A stretch of DNA of 56,261 nucleotides from Pseudomonadota bacterium. Its GTDB lineage: Bacteria > Pseudomonadota > Gammaproteobacteria > Burkholderiales > Sulfuriferulaceae. Below, piece after piece: positions 34,174 to 41,338 of the stretch (positions are counted from its first letter, which is position 1; each line of letters begins with the position of its first letter). The notes beneath the pieces are model-generated. The model worked only from the letters and a program-made list of their open reading frames with translations. It made no database searches and had not been told where the DNA came from. Both the position numbers and the translations under genes were made by a program. Where the stretch lies: the NCBI GenBank assembly GCA_021795395.1, contig JAJYPN010000018.1, forward strand, positions 1 through 56,261, read 5' to 3'.

Positions 34174-34632
34174 TTACATACCGCCGCCACCTCCACCGCC
34201 CGCACCACCGCCTGCGCCACCGCCTGCGCCACCGCCTGCACTACCCCCAGCGCCGCCTCCGACCCCAGCTCCTGCACCGCCTCCGGTTGTGCCGCCATTG
34301 CCTCCACCGTTCATGCCGCTACTGCCGGCCCCGCCATTGGTCGTTGAACCGCTTGCGGAGCCACCCACGCCAGCTCCCGGAACTCCGCCACCGACGCCGA
34401 CGCCGCCAGAAATACCCGATGCCCCGGATCCGGCAGGACCCCCGCCAGACATGCCCGAGCTTCCGGTACCGGTATTCCCGGAGGTAGTTGAGTTACCTGC
34501 CATTCCTGAGGCGCCTGACGATGTTCCGTAGCCCGCAGCGCCTGTTCCGGTCTCGCCGGCTGCTTGAGTCGTGCCGGCCATGGTTGCAAGCAGGGAGCCT
34601 ATTGCAAATGCGGTAATGATTTTCAATTTCAT
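34174..34632 (-). CDS. secreted glycine-rich low-complexity protein
   Basis: A 152-residue protein. A clean signal peptide (about 1-24, TQA before Ala-Gly) is followed by a body almost entirely of Gly, Ala, Ser and Thr. The tail is a run of GGGA/GGS repeats and ends in seven Gly and Met. The DNA has matching short repeats (ACCGCCTGCGCC-type). GAGGAG lies upstream of the start. The opposite strand is an open frame rich in Pro and is a shadow. Such proteins are often cell-surface or matrix components; nothing more specific can be said. It is divergent from the 5'-nucleotidase-like gene and near the Gly-rich gene cluster that begins at 36.6 kb. Confidence 0.75.
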   Translation of the reverse strand: MKLKIITAFAIGSLLATMAGTTQAAGETGTGAAGYGTSSGASGMAGNSTTSGNTGTGSSGMSGGGPAGSGASGISGGVGVGGGVPGAGVGGSASGSTTNGGAGSSGMNGGGNGGTTGGGAGAGVGGGAGGSAGGGAGGGAGGGAGGGGGGGM

Positions 34633-34950
34633 TGTGTTCTCCTCAGTTAAGTACCAGACATGAATGAATCAAGGTAGGACCTTTAATACCGGTTCACCTG
34701 CGCTCAGCCTATTTTGTCGTTTCCTGCGAAATTAGAAATTATTTCGTTTTCAGCAACAAGATAGCTGTAAGCACTTGAACGGTAAACCATAGTCACGATC
34801 TGCTCGGTACGATTTCACACCCTGTTGCAGATTGCCAGGAGGGTTTGAAGTGTGGATTTTTCCTCACCGATACGGTACGGTTAGATTGAATACTGTGCTG
34901 CTCCGACAGACTAAATCGGATATTGTTTAAGTTGCCGAAAGGATAAAACG
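34633..34950. other. 318-base divergent promoter region
   Basis: It separates the glycine-rich gene (minus) from the 5'-nucleotidase-like gene (plus). No RNA fold or additional frame stands out, and no GTAACC-N15/16-CGTC site like those at 36.5-41.2 kb was found in it on either strand. Confidence 0.4.
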
Positions 34951-36405
34951 ATGAAAGACACACTGAGAAAGCTGACCATTTTACAAATCAACGATACGCA
35001 CGGGTACCTCGAAGAACATCAGGAAATGTTTTGGGAAGCAGGCGGTATACGGCATGAACGAATCGGCGGTTATGCACGGATGAGCGGGTATTTCAAGCGC
35101 GTAAGGGAAGAATGCGGCGAATCGGCGGTCATCGCTCTCGATAACGGCGATACCCTGCACGGTACGTATCCGGCAGTGCATTCCAAGGGTTCGGCGTTTA
35201 TCGCGCCACTCAATTTATTAGGGCTGGATGCTTGGACCGTGCACTGGGATTTTGTATTCGGTACCGATAAATTGCAGGAAATCGCCCATGCGCTGCAGTA
35301 TCCGCTGCTCGCCTGTAACTGTCATCGCAAGGATACCGATGAGCTGCCGTTCATGCCCAGTTTGATTCTGGAACGAGCCGGCATAAAAGTGGGGATTATC
35401 GGTATCGCCGCTTACATCATCGACAAGAATTTTCCGCCCCGATTCAGCGAAGGTTTGTATTTTACGCTGGGAAAGGAAGAATTGCCACGTCATATCAAAC
35501 GCTTGCGCGAGCAGGACAAGGTCGACCTCATCATCGTGCTCTCGCATCTTGGGTTCCCGCAGGACTGCAAGCTGGCCGGAGAAGTCGATGGTATCGATAT
35601 CCTGCTGAGCGGACACACGCATAATCGCATGTATCAACCGGTAGAGATAAACGGCGCCACGATTATTCAGTCGGGATGTCATGCTTCGTTCATAGGCCGG
35701 CTCGATGTGACATTGGATGGAAATAAAATAAGCCATATCGGGCATCAGCTGGTCAAACTCGATAGCAGCATCGAATCCGACACCGACATGCAATCCCTGG
35801 TAAACGAAATCTATGCGCCGTATCGAACGATGCTCAATGAGGTGGTGGGCGAAACGCTGACGCATTTGAATCGTTATACTACGCTGGAATCAACGATGGA
35901 TAACGTATTGCTGGACGCTATCGCGGCAGCAGCCGGCACCGATATCGCCTTTTCCAACGGCTGGCGATACGGAGCGCCGATACCGATAGGTCCGGTTACG
36001 GTTAACGATTTGTGGAACATCATTCCGACCGATCCTCCGGTGCAGACGGTGGAGATGACCGGCGCCGAACTGTGGGAAATGATGGAAGAGAATCTGGAAA
36101 TGACGTTTTCCGCGGATGCGTACAAACAGATGGGCGGGTTTGTAAAACGCTGTCGCGGGGTGACGATCTGTTTTAAAATTGAAAATCCGGCAGGTGCCAG
36201 GATACAGGAATTTTTTGCCGAAGGGGTGCGTCTGGACCTGGAGAGGAATTATACGGTGGCTTTTGTCAGCGAACAGGGCATACCGAAAAAGTACGGCAGC
36301 AATCGGCGTAAAATCGGTATACAGGCGATCGATGCGTTGAAAAATTATTTTTCGGGCTATCGTAACGTGACGGCGGAACCAAGAAATACAGTTATTGCAG
36401 TTTAG
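34951..36405 (+). CDS. 5'-nucleotidase/metallophosphoesterase family protein (SoxB-like), no signal peptide
   Basis: A 484-residue two-domain protein. The metallophosphoesterase domain (about 8-270) has LQINDTHGYL, DNGDTLHGTYP, LACNCH (in place of the GNHE motif), LSHLGF and GHTHNR for the two metals. The C-terminal 5'-nucleotidase domain (about 300-475) has NVLLDAIAAAAG, NGWRYG and VEMTGAELWEMMEENLE. Family members cleave nucleotides or, as SoxB, sulfate from SoxY. This one has no signal peptide and no other sox gene nearby, so SoxB is unlikely. A weak GAAAGG precedes the start. Confidence 0.85.
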   Translation: MKDTLRKLTILQINDTHGYLEEHQEMFWEAGGIRHERIGGYARMSGYFKRVREECGESAVIALDNGDTLHGTYPAVHSKGSAFIAPLNLLGLDAWTVHWDFVFGTDKLQEIAHALQYPLLACNCHRKDTDELPFMPSLILERAGIKVGIIGIAAYIIDKNFPPRFSEGLYFTLGKEELPRHIKRLREQDKVDLIIVLSHLGFPQDCKLAGEVDGIDILLSGHTHNRMYQPVEINGATIIQSGCHASFIGRLDVTLDGNKISHIGHQLVKLDSSIESDTDMQSLVNEIYAPYRTMLNEVVGETLTHLNRYTTLESTMDNVLLDAIAAAAGTDIAFSNGWRYGAPIPIGPVTVNDLWNIIPTDPPVQTVEMTGAELWEMMEENLEMTFSADAYKQMGGFVKRCRGVTICFKIENPAGARIQEFFAEGVRLDLERNYTVAFVSEQGIPKKYGSNRRKIGIQAIDALKNYFSGYRNVTAEPRNTVIAV

Positions 36406-36492
36406 CTTGATTTCAGTCATGGGTTGCGAGAGATTAATGCGGATTCTGCAATCATTCTTCAGAGCATTTCCCTATCAACCGCTACGGCAGCG

Positions 36493-36518
36493 TGTAACCT
36501 TATTCGGCGGAGTACGTC
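36493..36518 (+). promoter_or_regulatory. candidate ECF promoter, site 1
   Basis: TGTAACC (36493-36499), 15 bases, CGTC (36515-36518), about 80 bases before the secreted repeat-protein gene. The AAC and CGTC cores are typical for ECF sigma promoters. The same arrangement occurs at 38018 and 41225. Sites 1 and 3 also share TTAT and CGGC within the spacer. Confidence 0.65.
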
Positions 36519-36599
36519 TCAGAGAGCAACAGTGTCGATTAGGACTGCTGTTAAGCGACTGAATCTATCCATATAAAATACTGATTAAGGTGAATTGAC

Positions 36600-37355
36600 A
36601 TGAAAACAAAATTTTATTACACAATACTCGGCATTTGTCTGTCTTCGGTTTTCAGCAATGTTGCTTTGGCAGCGACGCAGGCAGAAGCGAATGCACAACT
36701 GGCGCTCATTCCGGTTGCAGCGACGCGGCACGCAGCCCAGGAAGTCCTGAATAACCTGGTCTCCGCAGGTGCGCCGGTCTCACAGGCCTTGGCTGTGGTA
36801 AGCGATGCTGTAAAACATAATTACAATGCGGTTCAATTGCGCCAGGTTGGCGCCGAGATCAGCGAACAAGCGCAACAAAAAATTTCAACGGCTTATACGG
36901 TCAAAATAGCCGATAAGGCAATCAACGCCAATTACACGACGGCACAGACGATCAAAACGTTAAATACCTTACGCGACAAGGTAAATCAGGGTAAGTCGGC
37001 TGAGCAAGCATACCTGTCGGTTAATTCCGGCATCGTCAACGAAAATTATGTAGCCAATGCAGATAATCATCATTCTGCAGGAATGAACGGAGCCAGCATG
37101 TCGGCAAATGCCGACATGCGCGCCGGGGCCGGTATGGGAGCCGGAGCAGGAATGGCATCTGGAGCCGGAGCAGGAATGGCATCTGGAGCCGGAGCAGGAA
37201 TGGCATCTGGAGCCGGAGCAGGAATGGCATCTGGAGCCGGAGCAGGAATGGCATCTGGAGCCGGAGCAGGAATGGCAGCCGGAGCCGGTATGAAAACAGG
37301 AGCGGGAATCGGTATGGGAGCCGGAGCCGGTATGGGGACCAGCATGCGCAGGTAA
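36600..37355 (+). CDS. secreted protein with Gly-Ala-Met repeat tail
   Basis: A 251-residue protein. It has a signal peptide (about 1-24, ALA before Ala-Thr) and a helical domain (about 25-140) with [19 protein letters not shown] and a similar later piece [18 protein letters not shown], two repeats with an N-Y-N/T turn. A low-complexity tail follows (about 160-251) with five perfect GAGAGMAS units and variants, ending in MGTSMRR. The same plan of helical domain plus Gly/Met tail is seen in the protein at 39.3 kb. No family is recognised. An ECF-type promoter lies upstream and a hairpin follows, suggesting a one-gene transcript. Confidence 0.75.
   Translation: MKTKFYYTILGICLSSVFSNVALAATQAEANAQLALIPVAATRHAAQEVLNNLVSAGAPVSQALAVVSDAVKHNYNAVQLRQVGAEISEQAQQKISTAYTVKIADKAINANYTTAQTIKTLNTLRDKVNQGKSAEQAYLSVNSGIVNENYVANADNHHSAGMNGASMSANADMRAGAGMGAGAGMASGAGAGMASGAGAGMASGAGAGMASGAGAGMASGAGAGMAAGAGMKTGAGIGMGAGAGMGTSMRR
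37141..37277 (+). repeat. 24-base in-frame tandem repeat, 5.7 perfect copies
   Basis: Units begin at 37141, 37165, 37189, 37213, 37237 and 37261 with ccggagcaggaatggca. The first five are identical 24-mers and the last is 17 bases. It encodes GAGAGMAS. Identity at synonymous positions implies recent slippage or expansion. Confidence 0.95.
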
Positions 37356-37363
37356 CAGGATTG

Positions 37364-37385
37364 CAGCCCCCGTTTGCGGGGGCTG
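37364..37385 (+). terminator. GC-rich hairpin after the repeat-protein gene
   Basis: CAGCCCCCG, loop TTTG, CGGGGGCTG: nine perfect pairs, nine bases after the stop. No T-run follows, so it could be a pause or 3'-stabilising hairpin. The following 37386-37677 has no gene; it must carry the promoter of the next gene, but none is clear. Confidence 0.7.
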
Positions 37386-37677
37386 TGTCGTAACCAATAT
37401 CCGAACAGGGAGAATCGGACGTTTTGAACGAGTCGCCTTACTGGGGCGATTTTTGGCGAGTATCTGCAATAGGAGTCTGTTTTCTCCTGGGTTCATGGAG
37501 CCGGCAGCCAAGGTACAAAAAAAACCTGCCCAATCCTGAAGTCTGATAGTATCATGGCGGAAATAATTGGTGGAAGCGGTGCTCCCGGCAAGATGAATTT
37601 GGTGCCAATTCACATCATGCTGTCCAAGCCATAATAATATCAAGACTGGCAGGCATTGATCTGCACGGAAATTCCTT

Positions 37678-38022
37678 ATGCAAAAAATCTTCGCTCTTCT
37701 GCTTATATTGTTTTCAATTCCGGGTTTACGCGTTGTATATGCCGGCAATGACGCTCCTGTAATTATTACCTTCCTGCTTCATGCTCCTGCTGCTAAAAAA
37801 ATCGAAGTGATCGGTAATTTTAATGGCTGGGAATCCGATAGCACCCAGCTGAAAGGTCCCGATGCAGCCGGTAACTGGCGCGCTACCATTGCTATTCCCG
37901 ATGATGTGCGCACCATTCGGTATTTATATCTGGTTGATGGGAAGACTGTCGTCCTGGATCCGGCTTATCCTGCCGTCAATGATGATTTCGGCGGGAAAAA
38001 TAATTTACGAATGATACCGTAA
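37678..38022 (+). CDS. small secreted glycogen-binding-like (CBM48/AMPK1 type) protein
   Basis: A 114-residue protein. A signal peptide (about 1-22, VYA before Gly-Asn) is followed by one CBM48/AMPK1-type beta-sandwich. Its parts are IEVIGNFNGWES, then GNWRATIAIP, IRYLYLVDGKTVVLDP and VNDDFGGKNNLRMIP. FNGW and the C-terminal aromatic/Asn region are those that contact glucans in AMPK-beta. The domain is clearly paralogous to the periplasmic end of the anti-sigma factor encoded 0.6 kb downstream (FNGW, V-DP, VNDDFG-KN shared). The stop codon lies inside the candidate ECF promoter of the sigma gene. Confidence 0.85.
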   Translation: MQKIFALLLILFSIPGLRVVYAGNDAPVIITFLLHAPAAKKIEVIGNFNGWESDSTQLKGPDAAGNWRATIAIPDDVRTIRYLYLVDGKTVVLDPAYPAVNDDFGGKNNLRMIP

Positions 38023-38044
38023 CCTTTTTATCCTGATTTACGTC
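38018..38044 (+). promoter_or_regulatory. candidate ECF promoter, site 2 (autoregulation)
   Basis: CGTAACC (38018-38024), 16 bases, CGTC (38041-38044), 47 bases before the sigma-factor start. The TAA inside GTAACC is the stop codon of the upstream gene. One base more spacing than sites 1 and 3. Confidence 0.6.
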
Positions 38045-38090
38045 TTAGTTGATCAAAAGGTAGGTCGCCTTTAACGATAAGGATAATGAT

Positions 38091-38654
38091 TTGGGCCGCG
38101 GGGAAAATTTATCCGATGAGGAAATCATTTCGGATTGTTTGAAGGGAAACGGACATGCTTATGCAGAACTGGTTCGGCGTCACCAGCGTATGGTGTTCAA
38201 TGTGCTTTATCGATTTCTGGGGAATTATGAAGCCAGCCAGGATATAAGTCAGGAAACGTTTATTGCGGCATATCGGAAACTGGATACATTTAACGGGCGC
38301 AGCAAATTTTCTACCTGGCTTTGCCAGATCGCACTCAACAAGGCGAGAGACATGTTGCGCGGGCAAGGAATGGAATCGCTGTGCGACGATCTGGAAGATC
38401 ATCAGGCAGTGCTGGCGGCCGAAGATCGGGAAACGCCGCATCGCAGGCTGGAAATGGCTGAGGAAAACAAGCGTGTGCAGCAGGTACTCAACAAAATGCC
38501 GGCAAATTATCGCGAAATTCTGTTGCTTAAACATCTGCAGGGCTTCAGTAACGAAGAAATTGTAGGATTGCTGAAAACTTCTATCGAAAACATAAAAGTA
38601 CGGACTTTTCGAGCACGGCAGATGTTCAAGCGGATTTATGAGGAAATGAGATGA
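38091..38654 (+). CDS. ECF-family RNA polymerase sigma factor
   Basis: A 187-residue sigma factor with regions 2 and 4 only. Region 2 (about 17-85) has AELVRRHQRMVFNVLYRFLG and DISQETFIAAYRKL and FSTWLCQIALNKARD, the -10 recognition helix area. Region 4 (about 125-180) has VLNKMPANYREILLLKHLQG and SIENIKVRTFRARQMF, which contacts the -35. The TTG at 38091 is favoured: AAGGA lies seven bases upstream, and no in-frame ATG follows until far into the protein. The stop overlaps the anti-sigma start (ATGA). A GTAACC-N16-CGTC site upstream suggests that it drives its own gene. Confidence 0.92.
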   Translation: MGRGENLSDEEIISDCLKGNGHAYAELVRRHQRMVFNVLYRFLGNYEASQDISQETFIAAYRKLDTFNGRSKFSTWLCQIALNKARDMLRGQGMESLCDDLEDHQAVLAAEDRETPHRRLEMAEENKRVQQVLNKMPANYREILLLKHLQGFSNEEIVGLLKTSIENIKVRTFRARQMFKRIYEEMR

Positions 38655-39322
38655 TCCGAGTGACTGAAATCAGTGATGACGACATGATGCGTCGATATCT
38701 GGATGGTGAGTTGGACCAATCCGAACGGTCGCGGTGTATGGAAAATTTGAGCATCGTACAGAAGAGGGAATTGCTGGAGATGGAAAAAGCGCTGCAAGCG
38801 CTGGGTAATTTGCCAGCCTTATCGGTTCCGGCGGATCTGGCTTCCAATGTCATGGCGGCAATCATGCCGGACAAGCAGCCGCTATCTACCCGGATCAGAC
38901 ACTGGCTATTACGGCATTCCCCGCTGTTGGGGCTGGAAATCGGCAGCGTGGCTGTGGCAGCCATCGTATTGTTCCTGATGCTGTCGCCCGGTAAATTTCT
39001 GCATCCCGAAGCTGCGACCTCTCATTCGGATTTACAGGCGATGGCTACGATACCGCCAGCAAATTCCCGGGTAGGCTTCAGCTTATACGCGCCGGGCGCA
39101 AAATCCGTCAGCTTGATCAGCGATTTTAATGGCTGGAGCAGCGAGCGTTCGGTCCAATTGCATCCTTTGGGCCATGATAAGTGGGGTGTAGCTGTCAAAT
39201 TACCTCCGGGTTCTTACCAATATGCATTTCTGATCAATGGCCACAAGGTCGTTACCGATCCTGCGGCCAGACAGGTCAATGACGATTTCGGACATAAAAA
39301 CGCGATTGTTACGGTGATATAA
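38651..39322 (+). CDS. anti-sigma factor with periplasmic CBM48-like sensor domain
   Basis: A 223-residue single-pass protein. The cytoplasmic part (about 1-90) has the anti-sigma look (DDDMMRRYLDGELDQSERSR, then an acidic helix pair), but no zinc HxxxCxxC. One membrane helix follows (about 93-112). The periplasmic part (about 138-223) is a CBM48/AMPK1-type domain: VGFSLYAPGAKSVSLISDFN then GWSS, WGVAVKLPPGSYQYAFLING, VVTDPAARQVNDDFGHKN. It is translationally coupled to the sigma gene. Ligand binding or proteolysis of the outer domain would release the sigma factor (inference). The glucan-binding-type domain is unusual for an anti-sigma sensor. Confidence 0.88.
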   Translation: MIRVTEISDDDMMRRYLDGELDQSERSRCMENLSIVQKRELLEMEKALQALGNLPALSVPADLASNVMAAIMPDKQPLSTRIRHWLLRHSPLLGLEIGSVAVAAIVLFLMLSPGKFLHPEAATSHSDLQAMATIPPANSRVGFSLYAPGAKSVSLISDFNGWSSERSVQLHPLGHDKWGVAVKLPPGSYQYAFLINGHKVVTDPAARQVNDDFGHKNAIVTVI

Positions 39323-39339
39323 CAAGATACGAGGCCAAG

Positions 39340-40359
39340 ATGAGCAAACGTCAACGAATTATCTGGCTGGGCTTATGGTGCGGTCTGGCCGTGGCCGGAG
39401 TTGCCCATGCCGGGTTGCCTGCGCCGCTGGAGCAAGCGATATCCCAATTGAAAACAACCGATGCGATGGCGCGGCAGCGCCTGCTCAATGAAACTGAAAG
39501 CGCCTTGAAATCGGGTGTGAGCGAACTGGCCGTATCCCGATTGGCAGAACTTGCCGTCAGGCAGAATTATTCGGTCGCGGAGGTTGCCGATTTTGTTAAC
39601 CGGATCGTCGAACTCAAACGTAATGCGTTACCGCCGGAATTGGTTCTTGATAAAATTCAGGAAGGGATGGCAAAAAGGGTGCCCGCATCTGCCATCTTGC
39701 ACGTAGCCTCGCTATGGTCGGCAGCTCTGGCGCAATCGGAGGGCGATGTCGAGAGAATGGAAAAAAATAGCCAGACTCGCATCGGTCCGGCTCAAAAAAC
39801 GGCACTGGTCGATGCCGGCGCAACCTTGCAGCAGGTATACGGCATTCATGGGGCCTTGGCGACACTGGAAAATTATGTGGAAGTACGCGGGCATATCGAG
39901 CGTAATACAGACAGCATGATAGCCGCCGCCCGCCTGGCGGAAACTCTTTTGCTGTACGGCGCTCCTCCCGATCAGGTATTTGCGTTGTCAGGGGCGAGTT
40001 TGCAGGCGAATTACAGCGCGCAGCAGATTCAGGACATGCAGCGCAGCGTATTGAACCAATTGGAGCATGGACGGCCGGTTGCCGATATCATTGTGGCGCA
40101 ACGTAATCAATTTGCCGGTATGGCGCCTGCTTCACCGATGCAGGGCACAGCTCCCGGATTTAACAAAGGGGTCGCACCCGGGGGATTTCCAGTCACAGGG
40201 TCAGGCTACGCTGGCACTCAGAGCGGTTTTGGCGGACCTCCGGGAGGCGGCATGTCTGGCGGTGCAAAGCCAGGCGGTTTCGTTCCCGGAGGATTGGGAA
40301 GTGGATTTTCGGGAATGTCGGGCAGAGGGATGCCGGGGGGAGGGTCCATGGGCCATTGA
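39340..40359 (+). CDS. secreted helical protein with Gly-rich tail
   Basis: A 339-residue protein. It has a signal peptide (about 1-24, AHA before Gly-Leu) and a long helical part (about 30-250). The helical part contains repeated short motifs such as LAVRQNYSVAEVADFVNRIV and LQANYSAQQIQDMQRSVL, with an N-Y-S turn like that in the protein at 36.6 kb. A Gly/Met/Pro-rich tail follows (about 255-339), ending GRGMPGGGSMGH. It is 17 bases after the anti-sigma gene and in the same transcript. No family is recognised. It is likely periplasmic or surface exposed, a probable output of the sigma system. Confidence 0.75.
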   Translation: MSKRQRIIWLGLWCGLAVAGVAHAGLPAPLEQAISQLKTTDAMARQRLLNETESALKSGVSELAVSRLAELAVRQNYSVAEVADFVNRIVELKRNALPPELVLDKIQEGMAKRVPASAILHVASLWSAALAQSEGDVERMEKNSQTRIGPAQKTALVDAGATLQQVYGIHGALATLENYVEVRGHIERNTDSMIAAARLAETLLLYGAPPDQVFALSGASLQANYSAQQIQDMQRSVLNQLEHGRPVADIIVAQRNQFAGMAPASPMQGTAPGFNKGVAPGGFPVTGSGYAGTQSGFGGPPGGGMSGGAKPGGFVPGGLGSGFSGMSGRGMPGGGSMGH

Positions 40360-40439
40360 ATTGAGCAGGCTGAAAAAGGGGATATAATTTATATCGAATA
40401 ACATGAACAATCGATTTTGATAACAATAAGGAAATAAAA

Positions 40440-41219
40440 ATGCCTTTTAAACATTTCGTACGTCAGATAATCGCCAATTCATTGGTGGTCGGAGCGGGAT
40501 TGAGCGGCAATGTTTATGCTGACGTCATCGTCAATGCCGGCTTGGCTTCGACTTATGAAAGCAACGTCAACGGAGCGCCCACTTCTACCGGCCTCGGCAG
40601 CGATAGCTACACTACCCTGAATGCTTCCGCGCAATATTACACCCCGCTCGATAATGCCAAATCCACTTATTTTATTGGTCAGATCGGTGCGCTAACCAGT
40701 AAATACAACAGCTATTCCAATCTGGACAATACCGAAGCCATAGCCAGCGCAGGCGTATACCGGCAATTGACTTCGACCTGGTCCGGACAGCTGAGCGCTC
40801 GGGGTTTTGATTTGCATGTCCAGCAAAACGGGCTGGATGCAAGGGGAACAGGTACTACCCTGCAAATCAAGAATCAGCTGACATCCAATCTTTGGTTACA
40901 AGGTGTCGCCGATTACGAGGATTCCAGAGCGGATTTGAGTTCTTATGGTTATGCCGGAACAACGCTGGGCATGAACGTGGGGTACCTGCCTTGGCAAAAT
41001 ACCTTTGTAAACGCCGGATACAATCATATTTCACGTAATTTCGATACGGCTGTCGCCTTTAATACTACTACGCAGGCGTATTTTCTTACTGCGACACAGC
41101 AATTGACCCAAAACTGGTACCTGAACGGGACATATACCTATCAGGACAATACATCCAACATTGCAGGCACGGCGTATAAGGACCAGATATTATCGCTGGC
41201 CATTAATTTCAGCTATTGA
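40440..41219 (+). CDS. outer-membrane beta-barrel protein
   Basis: A 259-residue protein. A signal peptide (about 1-27, VYA before Asp-Val) is followed by alternating strands with aromatic girdle residues: VIVNAGLASTYESNVNG, YTTLNASAQYYTP, STYFIGQIGAL and others. The C-terminal strand ends LSLAINFSY, an aromatic terminal residue typical of BAM substrates. About 12 strands are likely. AAGGAA precedes the start. It follows the Gly-rich gene by 80 bases and is probably in the same operon or just behind it. It could anchor or export the secreted components; this is inferred. Confidence 0.8.
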   Translation: MPFKHFVRQIIANSLVVGAGLSGNVYADVIVNAGLASTYESNVNGAPTSTGLGSDSYTTLNASAQYYTPLDNAKSTYFIGQIGALTSKYNSYSNLDNTEAIASAGVYRQLTSTWSGQLSARGFDLHVQQNGLDARGTGTTLQIKNQLTSNLWLQGVADYEDSRADLSSYGYAGTTLGMNVGYLPWQNTFVNAGYNHISRNFDTAVAFNTTTQAYFLTATQQLTQNWYLNGTYTYQDNTSNIAGTAYKDQILSLAINFSY

Positions 41220-41224
41220 GCGTG

Positions 41225-41250
41225 TGTAACCTTATCGGCATGGAATCGTC
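41225..41250 (+). promoter_or_regulatory. candidate ECF promoter, site 3
   Basis: TGTAACC (41225-41231), 15 bases, CGTC (41247-41250), starting six bases after the stop of the barrel gene and about 90 bases before the next start. It is nearly identical to site 1 over GTGTAACCTTAT and CGGC. Confidence 0.65.
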
Positions 41251-41338
41251 CAAGTAATTGGAAGTGCATTTCGTATGAACACAAAAAATTCGCTTTTCCA
41301 GCGATAACGATTGAAATCAATACAGGAGATTGGCAGAC

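Noticed and set aside
34157..34531. Plus-strand proline-rich frame opposite the glycine-rich gene
   Set aside because: It is the mirror of Gly codons; the minus-strand frame has a signal peptide and a strong ribosome-binding site.
34951..36405. Calling the metallophosphoesterase SoxB
   Set aside because: No signal peptide and no other sox gene nearby; the general 5'-nucleotidase family is the safer call.
37141..37277. Regular 24-base repeat as a CRISPR array
   Set aside because: Units are contiguous with no spacers and lie in frame within a coding region.
37391..37425. GTAACC at about 37392 as a fourth ECF promoter
   Set aside because: No CGTC or similar -10 at 15-16 bases; the nearest CGGACG is too far.
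38086..38142. 18-codon frame starting at ATG 38086 over the sigma start, as a leader peptide
   Set aside because: AAGGA is only two bases from this ATG, too close for initiation, while the spacing to TTG 38091 is ideal.
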